Assembly (NCBI GenBank): GCA_964445525.1
Contig: CAYULA010000001.1
Span: forward strand, 62,001 to 126,000
Direction of reading: 5' to 3'
Source of the DNA: Penumbrarchaeum sp964445525
GTDB taxonomy: Archaea; Thermoplasmatota; Penumbrarchaeia; Penumbrarchaeales; Penumbrarchaeaceae
Length of the DNA stretch: 64,000 nt
The notes beneath the pieces were generated by a model. It saw only the letters and a list, made by a program, of their open reading frames with translations. It did no database searches and was not told the origin of the DNA. Position numbers and translations under genes: made by a program. The first letter of the stretch is position 1. Each line of letters begins with the position of its first letter. Of the stretch, positions 55,438 to 63,853 are shown one piece after another.

Positions 55438-55510
55438 AGCCCCGTAGTGTAGCGGTCTAGCATGGGAGACTCTGGATCTCCCGTCACCAGTTCGAATCTG
55501 GTCGGGGCTA
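55438..55510 (+). tRNA. tRNA-Gln (anticodon CTG)
   Basis: A complete 73-nt cloverleaf: acceptor AGCCCCG/CGGGGCT, with A1 pairing to U72, short D arm, anticodon stem GGAGA/TCTCC with loop CTCTGGA, T arm ACCAG/CTGGT with loop TTCGAAT, and discriminator A. Anticodon CTG reads CAG. The A1-U72 pair is the form described for archaeal tRNA-Gln recognised by GatDE. CCA is not encoded. It is 1.75 kb from a glutaminyl-tRNA synthetase gene. Its 3' end is repeated downstream. Confidence 0.95.
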
Positions 55511-55550
55511 CTTCTTCTAAACATATACTGATATCTTAAGAAGTAGCTCC
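55504..55550 (+). repeat. Inverted repeat overlapping the 3' end of tRNA-Gln
   Basis: GGGGCTACTTCTT (55504-55516) pairs with AAGAAGTAGCTCC (55538-55550), 13 bp with one G-U pair, across a 21-nt spacer. The first arm is the end of tRNA-Gln. The arrangement and the spacer length match those after tRNA-Val (40987-41029). Confidence 0.6.
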
Positions 55551-55578
55551 GATTACAATTTATTTCTAATTTAACCAG

Positions 55579-55608
55579 ATGAGAACCAGACAAAATCGCA
55601 GTTCTCAT
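55579..55608. repeat. Inverted repeat inside the tRNA-Gln downstream segment
   Basis: ATGAGAAC (55579-55586) and GTTCTCAT (55601-55608) are perfect 8-bp arms separated by 14 bp. They lie between the tRNA-Gln and the copy of its 3' end. They might be a recombinase binding site or a terminator. Confidence 0.4.
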
Positions 55609-55677
55609 TATTTCTTATCACGATTTTGGCGACGGTTGAGCTTTGCTGAGTTCTTCAAATCGAATTGGAAAGCTCAA

Positions 55678-55694
55678 GAATCTGGTCGGGGCTA
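55678..55694 (+). repeat. 17-nt direct repeat of the tRNA-Gln 3' end
   Basis: GAATCTGGTCGGGGCTA is identical to 55494-55510, covering part of the T-loop, T-stem, 3' acceptor strand and the discriminator base. The copies are 184 bp apart. No integrase gene is present between them. It is followed by the end of a Cys-rich protein gene on the minus strand. Confidence 0.65.
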
Positions 55695-55728
55695 TCTTTG
55701 TTTTATGTTCAACTCAGTGAGATTTGGT

Positions 55729-55953
55729 TTATGATTTTTTAATGATTTCTTCTACTCTGGAAACCTGTATCGGATAGAGGTCGATCGGGACCGCCTCTCT
55801 CCCCATATTGGAGAAGACCATAAACCTGGCACAGTTCTCTCCGCCATTTCTGCAGTATTTTTCTTTCATCTGCTCAGCCCTTTCGGGTATTTTTGACATC
55901 CTGTTATTGAAGAAAGGACATTTCGGAAGGCAAACGCAATCAACCATGTTCAT
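55729..55953 (-). CDS. Small Cys-rich protein
   Basis: A 74-residue protein with six Cys: C-V-C and KCPFFN near the start, then KYCRNGGENC. The stretch from DCVCLPKCPFFN to CARFMVF with MKEKYC between them looks like a short family of archaeal and deltaproteobacterial hypothetical proteins, which probably binds a metal or an Fe-S cluster. Its C-terminal part DLYPIQVSRVEEI is helical. ATGs at 55953 and 55947 are both possible starts. It ends 35 bp after the tRNA-Gln repeat. Confidence 0.65.
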   Translation of the reverse strand: MNMVDCVCLPKCPFFNNRMSKIPERAEQMKEKYCRNGGENCARFMVFSNMGREAVPIDLYPIQVSRVEEIIKKS

Positions 55954-56206
55954 CGTCTCCTTGATCCCGATATTATCCGCGTTGAATTATAAAACGATTC
56001 TTTTTTCAAAATCAAGATTGATTTTTTTCCAACACAGGAAAAAAATTCAAGATATAGGTGGAAAAGAATAAATTGTGGGTCGATTTCAGAAAGATCAGAA
56101 AAAGAGGCATGAAGTATTGTTCTCTTTTTCGTAATTATCAAACGAGATAATTACCGTCGATACGCATGGCATCGGGTTAAATATTACAGAAGGTCAATTT
56201 GAGATC
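55954..56206. promoter_or_regulatory. AT-rich divergent promoter region
   Basis: This 253-bp stretch separates the Cys-rich gene (minus) from the zincin gene (plus). It holds several A/T runs, among them TTTTTTCCAACACAGGAAAAAAATT at 56025-56048 as an imperfect inverted repeat described here only by position, and GGTTAAATATTAC at 56174-56186 as a likely TATA box before 56207. No gene or RNA is seen. Confidence 0.4.
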
Positions 56207-57154
56207 GTGAAGAAGATATCAAGACGACAGATTATCATCATTATCATATTGTGCCTGCTGACACCCGTGATACTCCTCGGCATGTACGTCGCTCATCCCC
56301 ATTTCAGGGTTGGAATCGTTCTCGTGGATAATGTTGATGTTTATTACGGAGAGGTGGTAAGAGAAGGATACGAGCACTATGACGATTATTTCGACGCCAG
56401 GGTCCTCCCCGTAAGATTTACCACCGAGAATGTGAAAAATAACGGGCCCTATTTCCTCAATTCGGATTTCTTCAGACATGGCAATCCCAAAAAACTGCAG
56501 GAAGAATATGATGTTGATATCATACTGTTCGTGACACATCACCAGATCAATAACTGGGACAATGGGGGCGGAGGTTATTGTGGAGAGGCAAATCCGAAGA
56601 CCAGAAGCGCTCTGATGACAGTATACGATTTCATGGGAGGGGGACATGAGAACGACCGGGTAATAAAGCACATTGCACTCCATGAGACCTTCCATGTGCT
56701 GGGCTACACCCACAATTCACAGGACAGGTCCGGGATCATGCAGTATGACACAAATATAGATGTGCTGGATCTGGTTCCATTTTACGAGATTCAGCTCCCT
56801 GCCAGGGCAATTGGATTCTGGATGATCAACGATCTGCAATTCGGCACTGCCAGGGTGATATATCAGGGAATATTCGCTCTTTCCATGATGCCTTTGATGA
56901 CAGGGATAACGATCTCCGCTCTGAGAGGTTACAGGCTAATATTGAAGAACAGAAATGGCCTAAGGGGATTGATAATAATCATTCCCTTGCTCCTATTGAT
57001 GATCCTGATCATCGTGGAGTCTTTCCGATATCTTCTGATTCTTTCCACTCTTGTCCTGATGATACCTCCATTTTATCATGTGTATGAAATGGGTATCGGC
57101 GCCCTGGTGGACCTTTCCGGCAGATGGAGAAGGTCCGTTTTCCACAAAAGGTGA
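56207..57154 (+). CDS. Membrane-bound zinc metalloprotease (metzincin-like)
   Basis: A 315-residue protein from a GTG at 56207. An N-terminal helix anchors it. The metal site HETFHVLGYTH matches HExxHxxGxxH, and SGIMQYDTN some 13 residues later supplies the Met-turn of metzincins. The C-terminal third has three or four helices. It resembles the archaemetzincin style of site but is embedded in a membrane protein, and I cannot name a family. TATA-like sequence at 56174-56186 fits a short or absent leader. Likely role: cleavage of extracytoplasmic proteins. Confidence 0.8.
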   Translation: MKKISRRQIIIIIILCLLTPVILLGMYVAHPHFRVGIVLVDNVDVYYGEVVREGYEHYDDYFDARVLPVRFTTENVKNNGPYFLNSDFFRHGNPKKLQEEYDVDIILFVTHHQINNWDNGGGGYCGEANPKTRSALMTVYDFMGGGHENDRVIKHIALHETFHVLGYTHNSQDRSGIMQYDTNIDVLDLVPFYEIQLPARAIGFWMINDLQFGTARVIYQGIFALSMMPLMTGITISALRGYRLILKNRNGLRGLIIIIPLLLLMILIIVESFRYLLILSTLVLMIPPFYHVYEMGIGALVDLSGRWRRSVFHKR

Positions 57155-57262
57155 AAGATAACGATTCGAAATATCGTTCTTTCGAAAACTGGAACAAATT
57201 ACTGAAACCATTGATATGATTTATAATCAGGTTCCCGTTAACCCACCAAAGGGTGACCTGAC

Positions 57263-58939
57263 ATGAGCTCCGAGGAAAAAACCGGCAGGGATTTCATACG
57301 GGAGATCATAGATGAAGATAACAGGACAGGCAAGTACGGGGGCAGGGTTCACACCAGATTTCCCCCCGAGCCCAATGGTTACCTCCACATCGGACATGCC
57401 AAATCCATATGCCTGAATTTCGGTATAGCGGAGGAATACGGAGGATTATGCAACCTGAGGTTCGATGACACCAATCCGGCAAAGGAGGAAGACGAATATG
57501 TCAGGTCCATCCAGGAAGATGTAAGATGGCTCGGTTTCGACTGGGAGGACCGTCTCTACTTCGCATCGGATTATTTTGATCGCATGTACGAGCTGGCCGA
57601 GGACCTCGTAAAGAAGGGAAAAGCATATGTGGATGACCAGACAGCCGAACAGATAAGCGAAAGCAGAGGAACCCTCACGAGGCCGGGAACTCCCAGTCCG
57701 TACAGGGATAGGGAAGTGGAGGAAAATCTGGATCTGTTCAGGAGAATGAAAGCAGGAGAATTCGGGGACGGGGAAAAGGTCCTCAGGGCACGAATCGATA
57801 TGTCCCACTCCAACATGAACATGAGGGATCCGGTGATGTATCGGATCCTCCACAGGAGCCACCACAGGACAGGGGATAAATGGTGCATCTATCCCATGTA
57901 TGACTGGGCTCACGGACTGGAGGATTCCATAGAAAAGATCACACATTCGATCTGCACCCTGGAATTCGAAAACCACCGGCCCCTCTATGACTGGTTCCTG
58001 GAAAAGCTGGAAGTATATCGTCCCCAGCAGATAGAGTTCGCAAGGCTGAACATGACCTACACGGTGATGTCAAAGAGGAAGCTTCTGGAACTTGTCCGGG
58101 AGGGAAGGGTAAACGGATGGGACGATCCGAGGATGCCCACCATATCCGGGATGAGAAGAAGAGGGTATCCTCCCGAAGCGATCAGGGATTTCTGTTCGAG
58201 AATAGGTGTTGCCAAGGTCAATTCCACCATCGCATTCGAGCTTCTGGAGCATTGTGTAAGGGATCACCTCAACCGCACCGCTCCAAGGTTCATGGGTGTT
58301 CTGGATCCCGTCAAGCTGGTAATAGAGAATTTCCCGGAGGATGAGACACAGGAGATGGACCTGGTAAACAATCCGGAGGATCCTTCCGCAGGAACCAGAA
58401 AGGTTCCGTTCACGAGAGAGCTCTATATCGAGAGGAAGGATTTCATGGAGGAACCTCCCAGGAAATTCTTCAGACTGGCTCCCGGAAGGGAGGTTCGGTT
58501 GAGGAATGCATACCTGGTGACCTGCACGGATGTAATCAAGGATGGAGAAAAGGTGGAGGAGATCATCTGCAGGATGGATCCCGATAGCAGGGGAGGCTCT
58601 GCTCCTGACGGAAGGAAGGTCAGAGGGACACTGCATTGGGTTTCCAGGGACCTCTCCGCGGATGCCGAGATCCGTTTATATGACAAGCTATTCACGGTAG
58701 AGGACCCCTTAGGAGAGGAAGGGGACTGGAAGGATTACATCGATCCTGAATCCCTGGAGGTCCTGAAAGGATGCAAGGTTGAACCGGCAGTCAAGGAGAT
58801 GAAAGCAGGTATCCCTTTCCAGTTCGAGAGGACCGGATACTTCATAATCGACAGGGATACCGATGACGATCACCTCGTTATCAACAGGACGGCAACTCTT
58901 AGAGACACCTGGGGCAAGATCCAGAAGAAGATGTCCTGA
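57263..58939 (+). CDS. glnS: Glutaminyl-tRNA synthetase, bacterial type
   Basis: A 558-residue class I synthetase close in length to the 554 residues of Escherichia coli GlnRS and similar throughout. HIGH motif in NGYLHIGHAKSI, KMSKS as VMSKRKL, and the GWDDPRMPTISGMRRRGYPPEAIRDFC segment are all conserved. The C-terminal anticodon-binding barrels are complete (VPFTRELYIERKDF, KLFTVEDP). It attaches Gln directly to tRNA-Gln. In archaea Gln-tRNA is normally made by GatDE from Glu-tRNA-Gln, so this gene suggests transfer from bacteria or an early mixed system. It is flanked by tRNA-Gln and tRNA-Glu genes. Confidence 0.96.
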   Translation: MSSEEKTGRDFIREIIDEDNRTGKYGGRVHTRFPPEPNGYLHIGHAKSICLNFGIAEEYGGLCNLRFDDTNPAKEEDEYVRSIQEDVRWLGFDWEDRLYFASDYFDRMYELAEDLVKKGKAYVDDQTAEQISESRGTLTRPGTPSPYRDREVEENLDLFRRMKAGEFGDGEKVLRARIDMSHSNMNMRDPVMYRILHRSHHRTGDKWCIYPMYDWAHGLEDSIEKITHSICTLEFENHRPLYDWFLEKLEVYRPQQIEFARLNMTYTVMSKRKLLELVREGRVNGWDDPRMPTISGMRRRGYPPEAIRDFCSRIGVAKVNSTIAFELLEHCVRDHLNRTAPRFMGVLDPVKLVIENFPEDETQEMDLVNNPEDPSAGTRKVPFTRELYIERKDFMEEPPRKFFRLAPGREVRLRNAYLVTCTDVIKDGEKVEEIICRMDPDSRGGSAPDGRKVRGTLHWVSRDLSADAEIRLYDKLFTVEDPLGEEGDWKDYIDPESLEVLKGCKVEPAVKEMKAGIPFQFERTGYFIIDRDTDDDHLVINRTATLRDTWGKIQKKMS

Positions 58940-59013
58940 ATTGGTGGAACTTGCGGCTAAGAAAAAATTATAAAGTAATTAATCATACGCGGGTCTTGCG
59001 AAAGCAAATGGAT

Positions 59014-59089
59014 GCTCCCGTAGTGTAGCGGCCAATCATGCTGGCCTCTCGAGCCAGCGACACGGATTCAAATTCCGTCGGGAGCACCA
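59014..59089 (+). tRNA. tRNA-Glu (anticodon CTC)
   Basis: A full cloverleaf: acceptor GCTCCCG/CGGGAGC, a D arm like that of archaeal tRNA-Glu, anticodon stem CTGGC/GCCAG with loop CTCTCGA, T arm ACGGA/TCCGT with loop TTCAAAT, discriminator A. The next three bases are CCA, so the end may be encoded here, unlike the other two tRNAs. Reads GAG. No copy of its 3' end was found downstream. Confidence 0.95.
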
Positions 59090-59101
59090 TTCTTGATTGA
59101 T

Positions 59102-59126
59102 ATTTGGATATATTGATGATCCAAAT
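59102..59126 (+). terminator. Hairpin after tRNA-Glu
   Basis: ATTTGGAT (59102-59109) and ATCCAAAT (59119-59126) form an 8-bp stem with a 9-nt loop 12 bp after the tRNA. Possible terminator or processing site. It is not followed by a strong T-run. Confidence 0.35.
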
Positions 59127-59299
59127 CTATGAATGTTGAAAAAAGAGGTTTATTAAGATTTATCATTATTATTTATCTTATAACCAATAATTTTCTCCCA
59201 GGAAAACACCAACATACATACACAGAATTGCACATTTATATTAAGAAAAAGCTAATTTAATAAATCAAACCTATTGCTATACACCCGAGGGGTGTTAAG

Positions 59300-60448
59300 A
59301 TGAATCGAAGGACGCTTGCAATCTCTGGACTGTTTATTTTCTCGATACTGATGTTATCGATGATCGTTGTTATGGTGCCTGCCGCCAGCGGTGAGGAGTC
59401 TTCCTCATCTTCAATAATCTATATCAAATCAGATGGCAGTATATCACCATCAACAGCTCCCATTAAAAAATGGTGGAATTATTATTGGTTGACAGACGAT
59501 ATTGTTGGATCTATATATATAGAAAGATCCTGCATGGTGTTGAATGGAAAAGGACACACCCTTTCAGCACCTGATGGGGAACAGGATGAATATTATGGAA
59601 TATACATAAAGGATCAAAAGAAAATCACAGTTGAGTATTTAGAGATTACAGGTTTTTACGATCCTGATGGAAAACATGGAATAGGGATTTTATTGGACAA
59701 TGTTAAATGTAGCAATATAATCAATAATAAGATTATTAAAAATGAAAATGGAATTAAAATTCGTAATTCCAACTGTAATCTAATAAAATGCAATTATGTA
59801 AAAGATATAGAATACATGGGATTAAGAGTGGATGATTCTAAAAATAATAAAATTATATCAAATAGTTTTATCAACACCCTTAAAATATCCATATATTCCC
59901 CCGATGACAATAATAAATTTTATTATAATAACTTCATAAATTACAATGATTACAATAATGGAAATGGACCTTGGGTTAATGACTATGACGAAGGAACCGA
60001 TGATGGAGGAAATATCTGGCACGATGGAAATGGAAAAGGCAACTATTTCGGCAATTACAAAGGTGAAGATAATAACAATGATGGAGTAGGAGATACAAAA
60101 CTCCCAATGGCAGGATTAGATTATTATCCGCTCATGGACGAGGTCGAGGATTGCATCTACGGAGAGATCCAATGGTTGAAGTATGAGGTCAGAAACACCG
60201 ATGCAAAATGCTGTATCAAGGCCAAACTGATTTGCCCTGTCAATAAGGCCAAATGGAATCTGATGAGATCTGATCTCTATGAAGCATGGGGAAAAGATAA
60301 AAAAGCAGAAAAATTCGATGAAAGGGCTCTGAAATTCCTGGACCTCTTTGAAAAAAAGGTAGATAGGTTTGAAAATAAGGGATACCTGACCGAAGATGAG
60401 GCCGAATACCTTCAAAGTCTATCTGAAGAGATCGCAGACATGATCTGA
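59300..60448 (+). CDS. Secreted NosD-like beta-helix protein, AT-rich
   Basis: A 382-residue exported protein. A signal peptide (about 1-30) leads to a right-handed beta-helix of NosD type with Asn-rich rungs (SNIINNKIIKNENGIKIRNSNCNLIK) and a Gly/Asp-rich end (about 220-270). The C-terminal 100 residues form a charged helical part. No C-terminal membrane helix is seen, unlike the other surface proteins. The gene is markedly richer in A and T than its neighbours, so it could be recently acquired. GAGGGGTG upstream of the ATG lies in a small hairpin ACACCC-GAG-GGGTGT (59281-59295). Confidence 0.75.
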   Translation: MNRRTLAISGLFIFSILMLSMIVVMVPAASGEESSSSSIIYIKSDGSISPSTAPIKKWWNYYWLTDDIVGSIYIERSCMVLNGKGHTLSAPDGEQDEYYGIYIKDQKKITVEYLEITGFYDPDGKHGIGILLDNVKCSNIINNKIIKNENGIKIRNSNCNLIKCNYVKDIEYMGLRVDDSKNNKIISNSFINTLKISIYSPDDNNKFYYNNFINYNDYNNGNGPWVNDYDEGTDDGGNIWHDGNGKGNYFGNYKGEDNNNDGVGDTKLPMAGLDYYPLMDEVEDCIYGEIQWLKYEVRNTDAKCCIKAKLICPVNKAKWNLMRSDLYEAWGKDKKAEKFDERALKFLDLFEKKVDRFENKGYLTEDEAEYLQSLSEEIADMI

Positions 60449-60804
60449 TTGGATCATCAAAACAAAGAATCGATATCTGGACTGTTTCTATCATTTTGGT
60501 CCATATAATTTTTTTTCATGTTTTTTACTATTTATTTACAAAATTTTACATTTTCACTAATACCATAAAAAAGGGGTTACACATTTAGGGCTTACAGATA
60601 TATACCACCCAAATCTATATAATAGTAAGACGAGGGGGAAAGATCCTAATTGTATATTCTCTCACACCTCTCTCCTCTCTAATCCCCCACTTCCCCCCCG
60701 TCTTTCTCTTTTGTTATACCCTTATTCCATAATCTATATCATCACAACGGAGTTTAACCTAACCAGAAAAGAATAAATTTTAGTTAATATGAGGTGATAT
60801 CTTG
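60449..60804. other. Gene-free 356 bp with a long hairpin and pyrimidine tract
   Basis: No gene is seen. AAGACGAGGGGG (60627-60638) and CCCCCCCGTCTT (60693-60704) pair over 12 positions with one mismatch, enclosing 54 nt. Positions 60658-60726 of the plus strand are almost all C or T. A TATA-like CTATATAATA lies at 60615-60624. The stretch before the protease gene (60780-60804) contains GAGGTGAT, its ribosome-binding site. A small RNA is possible but not shown. Confidence 0.45.
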
Positions 60805-62811
60805 ATGATGAAATCCTCAATACTCATCATTTCAGCCCTGCTTGTATTGACTCCAATTGCCGGAGCAATCGATTTTACTCCAATCAAGGAAGATGAGAAA
60901 ACCGAAGCAGATCTCGATATCCAGAGGTCCTGGGATTATAAACATAATGAAGAAGAGCTCCCGTGGTGGGAAAGGACCTCGATGGATAAAAACAGGAACG
61001 GGATATCCGATGTCCTCGATCCCTACGCGGAGCTTCCTTTGAAAGACCATGTTGAAATTGATCTGACAGTATCATATTCCAGGGACCTCACCACAAAAGA
61101 CCTGGAGATACTCTCGGAAAGAGGCATCCAGGCATCGCATGTTATCGACCTTATAGACTCGGTAATCATCCACCGACTACCCTCATACAGGATATACGAG
61201 ATGCTACAAATCGAGGATGTCGTATTCATAGAACCACTGGGAGTTCCACTTCTATACTCGGATATAGCAACTCCAACGGTAAGGGCGAAGCAGTCGGAGA
61301 TGTATTCCCCTCAAACCGCATGGGACCTCGGATACACCGGCAAAGGTGTATCCCTTGCCGTGATCGACACCGGGATAGACGATGAACATCCGTCACTCAG
61401 CGGAAAGTTCCTCGGGGGGGTGGATATGACCAAGCCGGACAACCTCCCTTTCCTATACCCGCAGGACGGATCCTTCAATCCTGATGATATTCAGGGACAT
61501 GGTTCCACCTGCGCAGGAATTGCAACCGGCACCGGAGGAAACGAGGGCCTTTATCAGGGAACAGCTCCCGGAGCAAGACTTGTGGATGTGAGGATAGGTA
61601 CCCAGATCGGCTACGCACCGGGAGAATTCTGGGTGGGTGCGGTTTCCGATCCCCATATCAAGGACGGCACACTGAGAGGTATCAGTTGGGCAACCGAGAT
61701 GAGCGACTCCCAATGGCAGAACGGGGGAGATGAATACAGGGGAATAGATATCTTCTCCATATCCTGGGGCATTGACATCGGAATGGACTCGGACGGAACA
61801 GACCAGTACTCCCGACTGCTTGACGCTGCGGTTGAAAAGGGAGTGATCGTGGTAAATGCAGCGGGTAATGATGGACCATCCAACACCGGTTTCAACGGTC
61901 TCTCAGCCTCTTCCGAGGCCATTATCGTGGGAGCAACCGATGACAATGATACCCTGGAACACGAGGATGATGTCATTGCATTCTATTCATCAATAGGACC
62001 AAGAACCGACGATGGCGATAACAATCCCTTCGACGAGCTGAAACCCGATGTTTCCGCCCCCGGGACGCATATTATTAACATGCAGCCGGACACCCAGAGG
62101 ATCACGGGAGATGCATCTTCAAACGGATACGGAAACAGGGGATCGGGAACCTCCTATTCAACTCCTCTCGTGGCAGGAGTAATCGCATTGATGCTGGAAG
62201 CGAATCCCGAGCTGGAAGGGGAGAACAACCTCGTAAAGGAGATCCTAAAATACACTGCAGAAAAGAAGAATCCGGCCTACTATCCCGAACTGGATCCTTT
62301 CTGGGAACCTGAATTCGGTTACGGCGTTGTTGATGCCTACAATGCTGTCAGGCTGTCAAGAACGGTGAATTCCGCAGAAGATTTCAACCCCGACCTGCAG
62401 GCCCATATTATAAATGTATCGGGAATAGGGGAGATTAAGCCCTTTTACACTTACAATACTTCCTCGCCGTTTGAACTGAGAGGATTGGGCTGGGCCAGAA
62501 TGGGAGACTATCAAAAAACCGAATACAGGGTAGACGATGGTGATTGGGAACCGATCGAAGATCAGATCGAAGGTCCGTTCAATCCCTGGGTTGTGAAATT
62601 GAATCTTGACAGAGGCCAATACAGGATATCGGTAAGAAGCGTGGGATCCGGCGGTTCATCTTTGTACTCATTCATAGACCTGGACATTCTCGAATCCGAA
62701 ACCGGAGAACGGGAGGGTATCGGCGGCTCCTCCTTAACCTGGATGATTATCGGAATGATCGCCCTTGCGGGAGCGGCCGTTTACCTGTTCTACAGGCACA
62801 GAAAGAAATGA
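60805..62811 (+). CDS. Subtilisin-like serine protease (S8), membrane anchored
   Basis: A 668-residue protease from the ATG at 60805, 6 bases after GAGGTGAT. Signal peptide (about 1-22), a DKNRNGISDVLD calcium-like loop, and an I9-like propeptide (about 80-150) precede the catalytic domain. The triad is Asp in VIDTGID, His in GHGSTCAGIATG and Ser in GSGTSYSTPLVAG, with the oxyanion Asn in NAAGNDGP. A C-terminal Ig-like part and a membrane helix (about 640-662) follow. It probably acts outside the cell in protein degradation or processing of surface proteins. It converges on the phoU-like gene with a gap of 4 bp. Confidence 0.93.
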   Translation: MMKSSILIISALLVLTPIAGAIDFTPIKEDEKTEADLDIQRSWDYKHNEEELPWWERTSMDKNRNGISDVLDPYAELPLKDHVEIDLTVSYSRDLTTKDLEILSERGIQASHVIDLIDSVIIHRLPSYRIYEMLQIEDVVFIEPLGVPLLYSDIATPTVRAKQSEMYSPQTAWDLGYTGKGVSLAVIDTGIDDEHPSLSGKFLGGVDMTKPDNLPFLYPQDGSFNPDDIQGHGSTCAGIATGTGGNEGLYQGTAPGARLVDVRIGTQIGYAPGEFWVGAVSDPHIKDGTLRGISWATEMSDSQWQNGGDEYRGIDIFSISWGIDIGMDSDGTDQYSRLLDAAVEKGVIVVNAAGNDGPSNTGFNGLSASSEAIIVGATDDNDTLEHEDDVIAFYSSIGPRTDDGDNNPFDELKPDVSAPGTHIINMQPDTQRITGDASSNGYGNRGSGTSYSTPLVAGVIALMLEANPELEGENNLVKEILKYTAEKKNPAYYPELDPFWEPEFGYGVVDAYNAVRLSRTVNSAEDFNPDLQAHIINVSGIGEIKPFYTYNTSSPFELRGLGWARMGDYQKTEYRVDDGDWEPIEDQIEGPFNPWVVKLNLDRGQYRISVRSVGSGGSSLYSFIDLDILESETGEREGIGGSSLTWMIIGMIALAGAAVYLFYRHRKK

Positions 62812-62815
62812 TGCC

Positions 62816-63817
62816 TCATCTCTTCTGAATAAAAGTATTCAAGGTGACCTTTCCTATGTCCGCCCCGTATGCTCCGATCCTGTCAATTGAGTTGATAACA
62901 TAGGCAAGTAGCACGGCTTCGTCGGAAGGAAGCTTGAATACCTTCTTCATCCATGGTTCCAGCTTGGCCGTAAGTTCCCTTGCCCTGTCAATAACCTTGT
63001 CAGCAAGGGAAAGATCCTGGGAGAATAATGAGATCACCGAATCCGAAAATATCTGCTTGGCCCTGATACCCTCATCATAGATCTTCCTGGTCAGGTTCTC
63101 GTCGCCGATGTCTTTCACCATTTTCAGATATCTTGCAATGGATACGGCATGATCTGCAACCCTCTCGACTATCCTCGATGAGATCATGTAATTGAGTGCA
63201 TCCTCCGTTGACATCTTGGTCTTATCAGCTACCTTGGGAGACATGGTTACCATGTTGTATTCCTTGTGGATAAGCCAGTTGATCCTGTCAACCTCCATAT
63301 CCCTAATTATTACATCATCCAACATCTGCATGTTCATATCCTTGAGGCCGTGGAGAGAATCTTCCACCATCTTCTCGGTTATATAGGACATCCTCTTCAA
63401 TCCGGTCCTTACGGAGAAATCCGCCGGATCTATAAGGTCCTGTAACTTTATCATGTCCTTCTTTTCCTCGACTATCTCCACTCCCATTACCAGCCTTGTG
63501 AACTCTCTAACGGTCCTGGCAAGCTGCGGAGGAATGGCACCTTTGGATGTGACAACGATCGAGGTAACGCCGGAAACATAGGCCCCCACGAGCCTCCTCA
63601 TCAAAGCATCCGAGTTCTCCTCCCCTGTCAATCTGACCTCTCCAACAACGGATTCCCTGAAAGAGATCGGCTGGGGAGAGAGTATCAGATGTCCGTTTCT
63701 GTCCTCCATGATATTCAACGAGCTTCCCGATGAGATCCCGTTCTTCTCTGCCCATTTTTTCGGAAGTGAAACGATGAACGTGGATCCACCTGAAATCTGC
63801 ACCTTGCGGGTCTCCAT
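62816..63817 (-). CDS. AbrB/SpoVT-PhoU phosphate uptake regulator
   Basis: A 333-residue protein with an N-terminal AbrB-type DNA-binding domain (METRKVQISGGSTFIVSLPKKWAEKNGISSGSSLNIM) followed by two PhoU repeats (about 115-200 and 215-320) with DxMxxxxxxMLDDVIIRDMEVDRINWLI. This is the archaeal type of PhoU-like regulator linked to phosphate transport control. No pst genes are present in the window, so the target is inferred from the family. Its start is 17 bp from the promoter area of the next gene upstream. Confidence 0.9.
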   Translation of the reverse strand: METRKVQISGGSTFIVSLPKKWAEKNGISSGSSLNIMEDRNGHLILSPQPISFRESVVGEVRLTGEENSDALMRRLVGAYVSGVTSIVVTSKGAIPPQLARTVREFTRLVMGVEIVEEKKDMIKLQDLIDPADFSVRTGLKRMSYITEKMVEDSLHGLKDMNMQMLDDVIIRDMEVDRINWLIHKEYNMVTMSPKVADKTKMSTEDALNYMISSRIVERVADHAVSIARYLKMVKDIGDENLTRKIYDEGIRAKQIFSDSVISLFSQDLSLADKVIDRARELTAKLEPWMKKVFKLPSDEAVLLAYVINSIDRIGAYGADIGKVTLNTFIQKR

Positions 63818-63853
63818 GAATGCACCTCGGGGAGAGAGAATATAGATGTTCTA

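Noticed and set aside
55299..55487. N-terminal extension of the small membrane protein at 55074
   Set aside because: It would be translated through tRNA-Gln; an ATG with a ribosome-binding site exists at 55298.
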